64,000 nt of DNA from Promicromonospora sp. AC04 (GCF_003058225.1 NZ_QBUG01000001.1:558001-622000); one strand, 5' to 3'; counted from the stretch's first letter, positions 32,439 to 41,465 are shown. Program-made: numbers and translations. Notes: a model not told the origin generated them from the sequence alone.

Positions 32439-33413
32439 TCAGCCCTTGATCCCCGTCTGGGCCAGGCCCTGGACGAACTGCTTCTGCGCCACCAGGAACA
32501 CGGCGAGCACCGGCAGCACCGTCAGCGTGGTCGCCGCGAGCTGCACGTTCCACATCGGCCCGCCGTAGGCGTCGACGTACTGGGTGAGCGCCTGCGGGAG
32601 CGTGAAGCTCTCCTTCGTGGACAGGTACACCACCGGCTCCAGGTACAGGTTCCACGACTTCAGGAACGTGAAGATGGCGACGGCGGCCAGCGCCGACCGG
32701 GACAGGGGAAACGCGATGTGCCAGAAGATGCCCCAGCGGCCCAGCCCGTCGACGCGTCCGGCGTCCTCCAGCTCGCCGGGCAGGCCAAGGAAGAACTGCC
32801 GCATGATGAACGTGGCCAGCACGCTGGGCGCGCCGAGGATCGGGATGACCACGAGCGGCCAGTGCGTGTCGATGAGCCCGAGGGTGTTGACGATCCGGAA
32901 GAGCGGGACGATCGTCACCTCCGACGGCACGAGCAGACCGGCGAGCACGAGCAGGAACAGCGCGTTCGCGCCCGGGAAGCGGATGCGCGCGAACGCGTAG
33001 CCTGCCATCGCGGACACGAGCATGGTCCCCGCGGTGACGACCGCCGCGATGTACAGGGAGTTCCAGTATTGCTGGGCGAACGGCTGCAGCGCGAAGACGT
33101 CCTGGTAGGCCGCGAGCGACGGGTCCTGCGGCCAGATCGTCGGTACGGCGCGGAGGATCTCGCTCATGGGTTTCAGGCTCGACGTCGCCATCCACCACGT
33201 CGGGAACACGAACGGCACGCTCAGGACCACCAGCAGCAGGACGAGCCCGCCCCGGCCCCAGGCCCGCCGGGCGCGCGCCCTGCGGCGCGAGACGGCGGCG
33301 GGTCCGGGCTCCGGTTCCGCCGGCGGTCCCGACGACGGCGCTGTGCCCGGCCGCTCGCTCGGCTCGGCCGAACCGGCCGGCTCGGCCGGATCGACCGCGA
33401 TGTCAGACCTCAT
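32439..33413 (-). CDS. Carbohydrate ABC transporter permease, MalG type
   Basis: 324 residues with six membrane helices. The EAA loop that contacts the ATPase reads E-D-A-G-R-V-D-G-L-G near residues 216-225. The N-terminal 50 residues are an unusual Pro/Glu/Ser-rich cytoplasmic tail with repeated P-A-E-P units before the first helix. ATG at 33413 has AGGAGGTGGG upstream and overlaps the preceding permease by 11 bp. Third component of system 1; the ATPase (MsiK-like) is not encoded here, as is usual in actinobacteria. Confidence 0.88.
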   Translation of the reverse strand: MRSDIAVDPAEPAGSAEPSERPGTAPSSGPPAEPEPGPAAVSRRRARARRAWGRGGLVLLLVVLSVPFVFPTWWMATSSLKPMSEILRAVPTIWPQDPSLAAYQDVFALQPFAQQYWNSLYIAAVVTAGTMLVSAMAGYAFARIRFPGANALFLLVLAGLLVPSEVTIVPLFRIVNTLGLIDTHWPLVVIPILGAPSVLATFIMRQFFLGLPGELEDAGRVDGLGRWGIFWHIAFPLSRSALAAVAIFTFLKSWNLYLEPVVYLSTKESFTLPQALTQYVDAYGGPMWNVQLAATTLTVLPVLAVFLVAQKQFVQGLAQTGIKG

Positions 33414-34308
33414 GGAAGACCCACCTCCTGCGTGACTGCCACTGCAGGAGCGTCAGGGCGAGCACGATGACGAACAGCAGCACCGAGATGGCGCTGGCGT
33501 AGCCGAACTCGTTGAACCGGAACGCCTGCTGGAACAGGTAGTAGACGAGCACCGTCGTCGAGCTGCCCGGGCCGCCGCCGGTCAGGACGTCGATCTGCGC
33601 GAAGACCTCGAGCGAGCCGACGACGGTGATGATCGAGACGAGCAGGATGGTCGGGCTGATCAGGGGCAGCGTGATCGACCGGAACCGGCGCCACGCGCCG
33701 GCCCCGTCGAGGCGGGCGGCCTCGTGCAGCTCCTCGGGCACGCCCTGGAGCGCGGCGAGGAACAGAATCATGTTGAGCCCGACGTTCTTGAAGACCTGGA
33801 CCACGATCAGGGCGATCATGGCCGTGGCCTCGCCGCGCAGCCAGTTCGGGCCGGCGACGCCGACCTGCGCGAGGAACCCGTTGATGCCGCCCTCCGGCTG
33901 GAGCAGGAAGCTCCAGACGATGGTCCACGCGACGAGCGAGACGATCACCGGCGAGAAGAAGAAGGTGCGGAACGTGGTGGTGCCGGGCAGGCGCTGGTCG
34001 AGCAGGACGGCCAGGACGAGCGCCAGCGAGATGTTCAGCACGACCAGGCCGATCGAGAACCAGAGGCTGGCCAGGAGCGCGTCGCGCAGGCCGGGGTCGG
34101 CCGCCATCCGCGCGTAGTTCTCGCCGCCGACGAACGTGAAGGTGCCCGCGAGCACGTTCCACTCGTGCAACGAGTACCAGGCCACCATCACGAGCGGCAC
34201 GACCACGAAGACGACGGCGCCCAGCACCACGGGGGCGACCATCGTGTAGCCCACCGCCCAGTCGCGCCGCGCTGCGACACTGCTCCGCCGCGCTGCGACA
34301 GTGCTCAC
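33403..34308 (-). CDS. Carbohydrate ABC transporter permease, MalF type
   Basis: 301 residues, six helices. EAA loop E-A-A-R-L-D-G-A-G-A near residues 204-213, followed by R-F-R-S-I-T-L-P-L. GTG at 34308 is chosen because GGAGG lies 7 bases upstream; a second GTG at 34314 would be too close. It begins 2 bp after the stop of the binding-protein gene and overlaps the next permease, so the three are translationally coupled. Confidence 0.88.
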   Translation of the reverse strand: MSTVAARRSSVAARRDWAVGYTMVAPVVLGAVVFVVVPLVMVAWYSLHEWNVLAGTFTFVGGENYARMAADPGLRDALLASLWFSIGLVVLNISLALVLAVLLDQRLPGTTTFRTFFFSPVIVSLVAWTIVWSFLLQPEGGINGFLAQVGVAGPNWLRGEATAMIALIVVQVFKNVGLNMILFLAALQGVPEELHEAARLDGAGAWRRFRSITLPLISPTILLVSIITVVGSLEVFAQIDVLTGGGPGSSTTVLVYYLFQQAFRFNEFGYASAISVLLFVIVLALTLLQWQSRRRWVFHEV

Positions 34309-34310
34309 GG

Positions 34311-35621
34311 TCACTCCTCCAGCAAGGGCTGGGCGGCGGCGCAGGTGTCGGCGAGCACCGCCTCGACGTCGGCGTCCTCGCGCCACAGCGCGTCGAGCTC
34401 GGCCCGTACGGTCTGCGCGAGCTGAGCGAAGTTGCGGTGCGCGGGCTTGGTCACCGAGTCCTGGACCCCGTCGACGACCACCTCCTGCAGCTGGTCGGCG
34501 TCGAGCTTCGGGTTCGCCGCGGCCAGGGTCTCGGCGGTCAGCAGCGACTCGCGCGGCGGCGGGAAGTAGGCGGCCAGCTTCGCCGCGTTCTCCGGGTTGG
34601 TGAACCAGGCGAGGAAGTCCGCTGCGACGTCGGGGTTCTCACCGGCGGTGAAGACGCCGATGCCGCCCTGCCCGATGACGTTCTGCTGCCCCGCGGGACC
34701 GGCGGGCAGCGGCACGACGTCCCACTCGAACGAGTCGTCGAGCGAGGAGGCGCGGCTGATCTGGGTGATCGTCATCGCGGCGTCGCCGGCGAAGAAGTCG
34801 GCGGTCGTCCCGGGACCGGGGATCGCGCCGTCGTCGAACACCGCGTCGTGGAACCACGTCATGGCGTCGACCATCTCGGGCTCGGTGAACGTGCACTGCG
34901 TGCCGTCCTCGTTCCACGGCGTGGCGCCCCAGCCGCCCCAGACCGTGGCCAGGTTCTCCCAGATCTGGTAGTCGAAGTCGCGGACGACGAGCCCCTCCTT
35001 GCCGGAGTCGGCGGCGGTCGCCGCGGCGATGTCCCGGGCCGCGTCGTACGTCCACTCGTCGGACGCGACGAGCTCGGCCGGGTCGGACTGCTCGGCCGCG
35101 GAGATCTGGTCGGTGTTGACGAACATCGCGAACGGGCTGTTGGAGAACGGGTACGCGTACAGGCCCTCGCCGTCCTCCCACAGGGCGGTCGAGGCGGGCA
35201 GGAGGTCGTCGAGCGCGTAGCCCTCGGTGTCCGCGAGCACCGGCCGCAGGTCGGCGAGCGCACCGCTGTTGACGAACTCGGGGGCGTAGCTCTCCAGGAT
35301 CCACGCCAGGTCCGGCGCGTTCCCGCCGGCGAGCTGCGTGGTCAGCGACGTGGTGTAGTCCTCGAACGGGATGGTCTCGAACGTCACGCCGGAGACCAGC
35401 TCCGGGTTCTCGGCCACGTAGGCGTCGGCGATCTCCTGGAACATCGCGAGCTGGGTCTCGTCCGCCGTCCAGACGGTCATCCGGAGGTCGACGGGGTCGG
35501 AGGGGGTCTCCGGCTCGCCGACCGCCGAGCCACCGCCGGACGCGCATGCGGTAAGGGCCAGTGCCGTCCCGAGGACGGCCGCGATGCCCGCCGTGCGGCG
35601 AGGCGTGTGCTGTGGGTGCAT
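34311..35621 (-). CDS. Extracellular solute-binding lipoprotein of a sugar ABC transporter (system 1)
   Basis: 436 residues. Signal with lipobox L-T-A-C (lipid Cys at about 26) and a Gly/Ser-rich spacer. The mature part follows the family 1 binding-protein pattern: L-R-M-T-V-W-T-A-D first strand, A-P-D-L-A-W near 103, and F-A-M-F-V-N-T-D-Q hinge near 163. Trp-rich segments (V-W-G-G-W-G) suit stacking on sugar rings. ATG at 35621 follows AAGGAG. Probably binds oligosaccharides released by the secreted GH43 enzyme. Confidence 0.88.
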   Translation of the reverse strand: MHPQHTPRRTAGIAAVLGTALALTACASGGGSAVGEPETPSDPVDLRMTVWTADETQLAMFQEIADAYVAENPELVSGVTFETIPFEDYTTSLTTQLAGGNAPDLAWILESYAPEFVNSGALADLRPVLADTEGYALDDLLPASTALWEDGEGLYAYPFSNSPFAMFVNTDQISAAEQSDPAELVASDEWTYDAARDIAAATAADSGKEGLVVRDFDYQIWENLATVWGGWGATPWNEDGTQCTFTEPEMVDAMTWFHDAVFDDGAIPGPGTTADFFAGDAAMTITQISRASSLDDSFEWDVVPLPAGPAGQQNVIGQGGIGVFTAGENPDVAADFLAWFTNPENAAKLAAYFPPPRESLLTAETLAAANPKLDADQLQEVVVDGVQDSVTKPAHRNFAQLAQTVRAELDALWREDADVEAVLADTCAAAQPLLEE

Positions 35622-35687
35622 CAGTGCTCCTTCGAACCGAGTGTCAGGTGCGGGTCACGGCCGTGCGGGTGGTCGGCCGCTGGGTTG

Positions 35688-37322
35688 TCAGTAGGGGTGG
35701 ACGCCGTCCGGCCAGCGCAGCTCGACGCCGGTGGCGACGAGCTCGGCCTGGTAGTCGGCGAGCAGGTCGGGCTTGCTCCGGACCTCGTGCGGCACGCGCC
35801 CGGTGGCCAGGCAGTGGGCGGCCAGGTGGCCGGCGGCCTCGCCGACGTTCCACTCGACGGGGTGCAGGCGGTAGCAGCCGTTGGTGATGTGCGTCGTGCC
35901 GATGTTCTTGCCTGCGGCCAGCAGGTTCGTCGTGCGCCGCGGCAGCAGCGCGCCGAGCGGGATCTCGAACGGCGTCGAGGCCACGTCGATGTAGGTGTCG
36001 CCGCCGGTCGAGGGGTGCAGGTCGATGCGGTACATGCCGACGCCCACCGAGTCCGCGTACCGGGTGGCGCCCCGGTCGCCGCGCACCGCGTGGGAGACGT
36101 CGTTCTCGGTGACCGTGGTGACGGCCCGGATGCGCCGCGACTCCCGGTGGTACGGCGCCTGGGCGAGCCCGTCGGCGTGCCCGACGACGTCGGGCCGCAG
36201 CCGCAGGCCGGGGAACCCGGTCCCGCCGTCGGGCCGCGGGGCCTCGGTCTGCATCCAGTAGAGCATCGAGAGGCTGAGCTGCCGGGCGTCGGCGATGCGG
36301 GCCTGCTCGACCTCCCGTGGCACGTCGAGCACCGGCGCCAGGAAGTAGTCGATGCTCGGCCAGTTCACCAGGCACAGGTCGCTGCCGTAGTGCCCCGGGG
36401 TGAACAGGTCGCGCGCGGCGATGCGACGGAACGTCCACAGGTTGCCGTCCCCGGCGTTCTTCGACTGGTCGGCGTCGACGGCGCGGGCGTCGTCGCCCGG
36501 GTTCGGGGTGAACGAACGCTGCTCCATCGCGAGGGTCCGCGGGTTCGGGGCGCGCCAGGAGAGCATCCGCTCGCCGTTCCACGCGTCCGGGGTGTACGTG
36601 CTCCAGAAGTCGTACCGCTCCGGCCGGTCGATCGTGTGGTCGCCGTCGGCGTGCTCCACGACGAAGCAGACGCTCAGCGCCTGGACGTTGCCGGGCTGCG
36701 CCTCGGCGGGCGCGCTGGGCTCGCCCGTCTCGGCCTGCGACTCGAACCCGGTGACGTACTCGGTGCCGGTCAGGGGCAGCAGCTCCCCCGTCTCGGTCCC
36801 GTCGATCACGTACGACGCCGCCACGGTCACGTCGGGCCCGCCGCCTGGGGAAGTCAGCGTGGAGGACAGCGTGACCGAGGTGACGCGGTCGCCGTCGGTG
36901 GTGGCGCTCACGGGGCGGACGCGCTCGATCAGGCGCAGGCGGCCGGTGGAACGCCACGGCGCGAGCATCTCCTCCAGCACGCCCACTGCGACCCGCGGCT
37001 CGTGGCACAGCTTGGAGACCCAGCCGGCGCCCGGGTTCAGCGCGTCCCACGACCGCGCGGCGTCCGTGAGCGGGTACCGCCTGCGGTAGACGTCCCGGAT
37101 GCCCTCTCGCAGCGCCCGGTAGCGGGCGGTCACGCCGAAGCGCTCCACCCAGGGGTGCTCGTCCGGCGGCACCGCCTGGGACGTGAGCTGTCCCCCGATC
37201 CAGGGGTACTCCTCGGTGAGCACGACGCGGGCGCCACGCTCGACGGCGGCGAGCGCCGCGGCGATGCCGCCGAGCCCGGCGCCGACGACGAGCACGTCGG
37301 TCTGCAGGTCCTGATGGGTCAC
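35688..37322 (-). CDS. FAD-dependent oxidoreductase (FAD_oxidored family)
   Basis: 544 residues from a GTG start that overlaps the LacI stop by 4 bp (GTGA). The Rossmann FAD motif V-L-V-V-G-A-G-L-G-G-I-A-A-A-L is at about 10-24, followed by the acidic ribose-binding residue in L-T-E-E-Y. P-W-I-G-G-Q-L-T-S-Q and the C-terminal L-L-A-A-G-K-N-I-G-T-T-H-I are typical of this family, often found in polysaccharide-use loci. No signal peptide. It may oxidise an imported sugar; the substrate is not known. Confidence 0.82.
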   Translation of the reverse strand: MTHQDLQTDVLVVGAGLGGIAAALAAVERGARVVLTEEYPWIGGQLTSQAVPPDEHPWVERFGVTARYRALREGIRDVYRRRYPLTDAARSWDALNPGAGWVSKLCHEPRVAVGVLEEMLAPWRSTGRLRLIERVRPVSATTDGDRVTSVTLSSTLTSPGGGPDVTVAASYVIDGTETGELLPLTGTEYVTGFESQAETGEPSAPAEAQPGNVQALSVCFVVEHADGDHTIDRPERYDFWSTYTPDAWNGERMLSWRAPNPRTLAMEQRSFTPNPGDDARAVDADQSKNAGDGNLWTFRRIAARDLFTPGHYGSDLCLVNWPSIDYFLAPVLDVPREVEQARIADARQLSLSMLYWMQTEAPRPDGGTGFPGLRLRPDVVGHADGLAQAPYHRESRRIRAVTTVTENDVSHAVRGDRGATRYADSVGVGMYRIDLHPSTGGDTYIDVASTPFEIPLGALLPRRTTNLLAAGKNIGTTHITNGCYRLHPVEWNVGEAAGHLAAHCLATGRVPHEVRSKPDLLADYQAELVATGVELRWPDGVHPY

Positions 37323-38554
37323 GCGGATTCCGTCCTGTCTTCGGTGGTGCGGTCGGTGCGGCTGGTGCGGTCGGTGCGATCGGTGCGGTCCGTGCGGTCC
37401 GTGCGGTCCGTGCGGTCCCTGCGGTCCGTGCGGCTGGTGTCGGCGTGGGGCTGCGCGAGAGTCTCGGCACGCGGCGCCGCCAGGGTGTCGGCCTGCGGCC
37501 GTGCGAGGGTGGCGCCCTCGACGTCCGGGCACGCGAGGATCTGGTGCAGCTCGGCGTCCGGCACTCCCGGCGTGCGGCGTCCCTCGCGGTCGCTCCGCCC
37601 GCCGTCGGCGGCGACGAGGCGCGAGAGGAGGTGCAGGGCGCGTACGCCCATCTCCTCGCGCGGCACGCAGAAGCCGGACCAGCGCCGCCCACCCCGCCGG
37701 GGGTGGTGCGGCTGGCCGAGCAGCAGGACCGACACGTCGTCCGGGACCCGCGCGCCGCGCAGCTCGAGCTCGTCGGCCAGCTCCTCGGGATAGTTCTCGG
37801 GCGCGACGACGACGGCGGTGAGCCGCTGGGCGAGGATCTCGGCGGCGGCGTCGGCCAGGTCGTCGAGCTCGACGAACCGCGCGGTCAGGCCCCGGGCCCT
37901 CATCGCCGCGCGGTAGCCCTCGACGCGGTCGAGGGTCGGCTGGTCGGTGCCGCGCATGCCCATGTACCCGATCCGCCGATGCCCGAGCGCGGCGAGGCGG
38001 TCGACCTGCCGCATCGTGGCCCCGACGTAGTCGGCGCCGACGTACGGGAGCCGGTTCCCGTCGCTGCCGCGCTTGCCGATGAACACGAACGGGTAGTTGG
38101 TGTCCAGGAGGTGCTGCAGCTCGCCGCGGTCCTCGTGCTGCCCGAGCAGCAGGCAGCCGTCGGCGACGCCGAGCCGCTGCCAGCCGTCCCGGGTGAGCCG
38201 GCGGCGCCCGTCCACCACGCGAGCGCTCGTGAAGAGCAGGATGTCGACGCCGAGCCGCTCCGCCGCGTGCTCGATCCCGACCAGGAACGGGCCGTAGAAG
38301 TCCTGGCTGACCCGCGGGAACGTCGCCTCGTAGGTGAACACGCCGAGGATCTGCGTGAGGCCGCCCGCGAGCCGCTGTGCCGCCGGGTTGGCCGCGTACC
38401 CGGTGATGCGGATCGCGTCCAGGACGCGCTGGCGGGTCTCCTCGCTGATCCGCACGCCGCTCGGTGTGCTGCCGTTGAGCACGAAGGAGACGGTGGCCTG
38501 GCTGACGCCGGCCATGGCGGCGACGTCGGTCTGGGTGATGCGGTGACGCGGCAC
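37319..38554 (-). CDS. LacI-family regulator with repetitive C-terminal tail (system 1)
   Basis: 411 residues, about 65 longer than usual. The DNA-binding domain is at 7-60: T-Q-T-D-V-A-A-M-A-G-V-S-Q-A-T-V-S-F-V-L-N, then the hinge A-Q-R-L-A. The sugar-binding core runs to about 345, with D-G-C-L-L-L-G near 131 and G-H-R-R-I-G-Y-M-G near 188. The extra tail contains T-L-A-x-P repeats followed by a T-D-R tripeptide run. As first gene of the operon with the FAD enzyme and ABC genes it probably autoregulates. ATG at 38554 with GAGGAAC upstream. Confidence 0.85.
   Translation of the reverse strand: MPRHRITQTDVAAMAGVSQATVSFVLNGSTPSGVRISEETRQRVLDAIRITGYAANPAAQRLAGGLTQILGVFTYEATFPRVSQDFYGPFLVGIEHAAERLGVDILLFTSARVVDGRRRLTRDGWQRLGVADGCLLLGQHEDRGELQHLLDTNYPFVFIGKRGSDGNRLPYVGADYVGATMRQVDRLAALGHRRIGYMGMRGTDQPTLDRVEGYRAAMRARGLTARFVELDDLADAAAEILAQRLTAVVVAPENYPEELADELELRGARVPDDVSVLLLGQPHHPRRGGRRWSGFCVPREEMGVRALHLLSRLVAADGGRSDREGRRTPGVPDAELHQILACPDVEGATLARPQADTLAAPRAETLAQPHADTSRTDRRDRTDRTDRTDRTDRTDRTSRTDRTTEDRTESA
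37348..37437. repeat. 9-bp tandem repeat, ten copies, inside the LacI tail
   Basis: Ten consecutive 9-bp units of consensus TGCGGTCCG (top strand), in frame with the regulator and encoding T-D-R / T-S-R tripeptides on the reverse strand. Units vary by one or two bases. Copy-number change would not shift the frame. Confidence 0.85.
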
Positions 38555-38889
38555 GGTTCCTCCTCGAACAGCTCGTCAGGTCGCCGATGAAGACCTGGAG
38601 TCTGGCGGGGAGCCGAATGCACGGTCAACGTGATGATGCGCATTATTAACGCGGGGCGCGAAGCGCTCGGTGCCCCGGGAACTCCGCCGTGTGCGGCGGC
38701 CCGCCGGGGGTGAGGCGCATCATCACCGCCCGGTGGCGAGCTTCTTCGCTGAACACGACCCGGCGCCGTCCGCCGAACCGCAACCTACGGTTGGTCGGCG
38801 CCGCCGAGCCGAAGGTTGATGGTCAATCCGGCAAGCGGTGGACTCGTGCCTTGCGGTTCGGCACCGGTGTTGGCGGGAGAGGGCGGCCC
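38555..38889. promoter_or_regulatory. 335-bp intergenic region with two inverted dyads
   Basis: GTGATGATGCGC (38630-38641) recurs inverted as GCGCATCATCAC (38715-38726); the first overlaps an ATGCGCAT palindrome in an AT-richer patch and may be the operator/promoter of the LacI-first operon (reverse strand). GCCGAACCGCAA (38772-38783) pairs with TTGCGGTTCGGC (38851-38862), a possible terminator for the GH5-like gene that ends at 38890. No gene seen. Confidence 0.45.
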
Positions 38890-40221
38890 TCAGCGCGGGT
38901 CGATGCGGACCAGATCGTGGATGCCGCGCGCTTCGAGCGCTACCGAGTTCGCGGCCGTCGCGCTCGTCACGACGGCCACCGGGACGCCGTCCTCGCGCAG
39001 CGCGTGCCAGCGCTCGAAGATCGCCCCGCCTGGCCCGAGGGCGGCACGGGACAGGGGCACGTCGTCGGCGTCGACGTCGACAACCACCGCGACGGACCGC
39101 CTTGCCGTCGCCGGGGTGTTCGCACGGCCCGAAGCCCCCGACGCGCTCGCAGCGCCAGCCACGCCCGAACCGGCCACGCCCGAGCCGCCCGCGCTCCCGC
39201 CTGCGCGGCGCGCCTCCGCGACGACCTCGGCGAAGCGCCGGCCCAGCGGCTTGACCCGGTTGTCGACGTCGAGCAGGCCCAGCGAGTACTCCAGGTCCTT
39301 GTAGTCGCCGAGCTCGCGCGTCACGTCGTGCGAGCACCACCAGGTGATCGCGAACAGGTCGTCAGTGGTGAGCGCCGCCTCGATGGTCCGCGCGCAGAAC
39401 TCGGGCATCTCCGACTCCGCGAGGTTCATCGAGGGCGCCCCGACCTCCTGCAGCCAGACGGGCCGCCCGTCGTCCGCCGCGAACGCCTTGGACAGCTCGA
39501 TCATCCATTCCGCGTGCCGCACGGACTGCGGCGACAGCGCGCCGTAGGTGGCCGCGGTGCCGTTGAAGATCCAGGAGTGCACGGTGGTCAGGTCGCCGAG
39601 CCGCGAAGCGTGGGCCGGCACGAACGGGTGCTCGTCGCGGTACCAGAGGTGGTCGTTCTCGCTGTGCACGACGACGTGGCGCGGGTCGCGGTCGCGCGGG
39701 GCGTCGAGCAGCGAGCTCAGCCAGTGCGTCACCTCGTCGCGCTTGGCGGGCATCGCCGCCGGGTTCGGCCGCTGGAACTGGTTGAGCTCGTTGCCGAGGG
39801 TCAGGCCCAGGAAGTTCGGCCGGTCGCGCACGGCGTCGTAGACCGCCGAGACGAGCGCCGCCTGCGCGTCGATGGCGGGCTGGTCGGTGAACATGTTCCC
39901 GGCGTGCCAGTTCACGAGCCAGGCGGGCACGAAGTCGAAGCCAGACATGTGCCCCTGGATGACGTCGACAGCGACGTCGAGCCCGAACTCGGCGGCGATG
40001 TCGGTCACCAGCGCGATGTCGTCGAGGGCCCGACGCCGGATGAGCGTGCGGTTCGGCTGCAGGACCGGCCAGAGCGGGAAGACGCGGACGTGGTCGACGC
40101 CGAGCCCGGCGATCGCCTCGAAGTCGGCTCGGACGACGTCGGGGTCGATCGCCATCCACTGGAACATCCAGTCGGTCGACGGGGTGTAGTTGACGCCGAA
40201 GCGCGGCACGTTCGTGGTCAA
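38890..40221 (-). CDS. Intracellular GH5-like glycoside hydrolase with C-terminal extension
   Basis: 443 residues. The (beta/alpha)8 barrel has acid/base Glu145 in G-N-E-L-N and nucleophile Glu259 in W-L-Q-E-V, the spacing of clan A families such as GH5. N-terminal F-G-V-N-Y-T-P-S and W-W-C-S-H-D near 294-299 support mannanase/mannosidase-like members. No signal peptide. After residue 340 a Gly/Ala/Ser linker leads to about 70 residues not part of the barrel. A TTG start at 40221 is proposed: it overlaps the LacI stop (TTGA) and has GAAGAAGG upstream. It is co-transcribed with the LacI regulator. Confidence 0.72.
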   Translation of the reverse strand: MTTNVPRFGVNYTPSTDWMFQWMAIDPDVVRADFEAIAGLGVDHVRVFPLWPVLQPNRTLIRRRALDDIALVTDIAAEFGLDVAVDVIQGHMSGFDFVPAWLVNWHAGNMFTDQPAIDAQAALVSAVYDAVRDRPNFLGLTLGNELNQFQRPNPAAMPAKRDEVTHWLSSLLDAPRDRDPRHVVVHSENDHLWYRDEHPFVPAHASRLGDLTTVHSWIFNGTAATYGALSPQSVRHAEWMIELSKAFAADDGRPVWLQEVGAPSMNLAESEMPEFCARTIEAALTTDDLFAITWWCSHDVTRELGDYKDLEYSLGLLDVDNRVKPLGRRFAEVVAEARRAGGSAGGSGVAGSGVAGAASASGASGRANTPATARRSVAVVVDVDADDVPLSRAALGPGGAIFERWHALREDGVPVAVVTSATAANSVALEARGIHDLVRIDPR

Positions 40222-41312
40222 GAGCCTTCTTCCTCGTGTGTCTGGGAGCTGCGTGTCCGGGAGGTCCGGGCGGCCTTCGGGGCCGACGCCGATCGAGCCG
40301 GTGCCGGGGCCGGCCCCGTAGAGTCGCGCACGACGAGGCGGCGACCGGAGACGGTCCGCGACCCGGCGTCCTCGCCACGGACGAGGCGTTCGAGCAGCGC
40401 GACGGCGGTGCGCGCGCTCTCCTCGACCGGGGCGTCGAGGGCCGTGAGCCGCGGCCGCACGAGCGTCGAGACCCAGGAGTCCTCCCAGGCGACGACGGAG
40501 AGCTGCTCGGGCACCTCGACGCCGACCTCCGGCGCGTGCGCGACGATCTCCGCGGCGATCGACTCGTTGTCGACGACTATCGCGGTCGCTGCGCCGAGCC
40601 GGCCGAGGAGCTCGGCGACCGGGTCGTCCGCCGTCGGGTCCCATGCGACGAACGAGGCGTTGATGCCCTGCTCCGCCGCGGCGCGCGAGAAGCGCTGGTC
40701 GCGGGCTCGCGTGTGGGCGAGGCCCGGCGCGTCGGCGACGCGGGCGACGCTGACGTGGCCGAGCTCGCCGAGATGCCCGAGCACCGTGGCGAAGGCCGTG
40801 TCGTCCTGCACGGTGACCGCGGGCACGCCGTCGTCGATCGGTGCGCCGAGCAGGACCGCGGGGGCGCCGAGCTGCTCGACGAGCGCGAGCCGCGGGTCGT
40901 CCGTGCGCACGTCGACGAGCAGGAACGCGTCGACCCGCTGCTCGCCCCACCACTGGCGGTAGACCCGCTCCTCCTCGTCGGCCTGCACGAGGGTGAGCGA
41001 GAGCGACCAGCCGATGTCGGCGAGCGGCTCGGTGAGCCCGGCGATCAGGCGCATGAAGAAGGGGTCGCGACCGAAGGTGTCGCTCGCGCGGGCGATCACC
41101 AGGCCGAGGCTGCGCCCGCCGCCGCCCGAGACCTTGCGGCTCGCGTAGTTCGGGCGCCAGTTCAGCTCGTCGGCCGCCTGCCGGATGCGCTCGGCGGTGG
41201 CCGCGGAGACGTTCGGCCGGCCGTTGAAGACGTGAGACACCGCCGACGGCGATACGCCGGCACGGCGAGCGACGGCGGCGATCGTTGCTCGTTTCGGGGA
41301 TGTTTCAGTCAC
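40218..41312 (-). CDS. LacI-family regulator (system 2)
   Basis: 364 residues from GTG 41312. DNA-binding domain at 7-60: T-I-A-A-V-A-R-R-A-G-V-S-P-S-A-V-S-H-V-F-N-G-R; the hinge region is altered to Y-A-S-R-K. The effector domain has S-L-G-L-V-I-A-R near 71-78 and D-A-F-L-L-V-D near 128-134. It is divergent from the sugar ABC/GH operon, and the 153-bp gap contains two LacI-type half operators. It likely represses both directions until an oligosaccharide is bound. Confidence 0.88.
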   Translation of the reverse strand: MTETSPKRATIAAVARRAGVSPSAVSHVFNGRPNVSAATAERIRQAADELNWRPNYASRKVSGGGGRSLGLVIARASDTFGRDPFFMRLIAGLTEPLADIGWSLSLTLVQADEEERVYRQWWGEQRVDAFLLVDVRTDDPRLALVEQLGAPAVLLGAPIDDGVPAVTVQDDTAFATVLGHLGELGHVSVARVADAPGLAHTRARDQRFSRAAAEQGINASFVAWDPTADDPVAELLGRLGAATAIVVDNESIAAEIVAHAPEVGVEVPEQLSVVAWEDSWVSTLVRPRLTALDAPVEESARTAVALLERLVRGEDAGSRTVSGRRLVVRDSTGPAPAPARSASAPKAARTSRTRSSQTHEEEGS

Positions 41313-41330
41313 GGCCCCGAGACTAGGGGG

Positions 41331-41390
41331 TTGACCCTCCAAAGTAAAGCGGTATACATTCACCGCCAGCCGCATTGTGTACCGCTTTAC
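41331..41390 (+). promoter_or_regulatory. Promoter and paired LacI operators of the mannoside operon
   Basis: TTGACC at 41331-41336 and TATACA at 41353-41358 (16-bp spacing) form a good -35/-10 pair reading toward the binding-protein gene. Operator A GTAAAGCGGTATAC (41344-41357) overlaps the -10; operator B GTGTACCGCTTTAC (41377-41390) is its inverted match with one difference. Binding of a LacI dimer at A would block the promoter; two sites could support looping. Confidence 0.65.
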
Positions 41391-41465
41391 AAGCTCTTCC
41401 GCGGACACGTTCCGCGGCATCGATCGACACACCGACGTTCCAGATCGACAGCTCCAGGAGGTCCC

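Noticed and set aside
37348-37437. CRISPR or VNTR outside genes
   Set aside because: The units are contiguous, 9 bp and in frame with the LacI gene, so they are coding repeats.
34437-37793. Open frame of over 1100 codons opposite the ABC binding protein and FAD oxidoreductase genes
   Set aside because: Antisense shadow of high-GC coding sequence; no recognisable fold and real operon on the other strand.
40221-40953. Longer N-terminus of the GH5-like enzyme
   Set aside because: It would run through the LacI gene in another frame; the TTG overlap with the LacI stop explains the start better.
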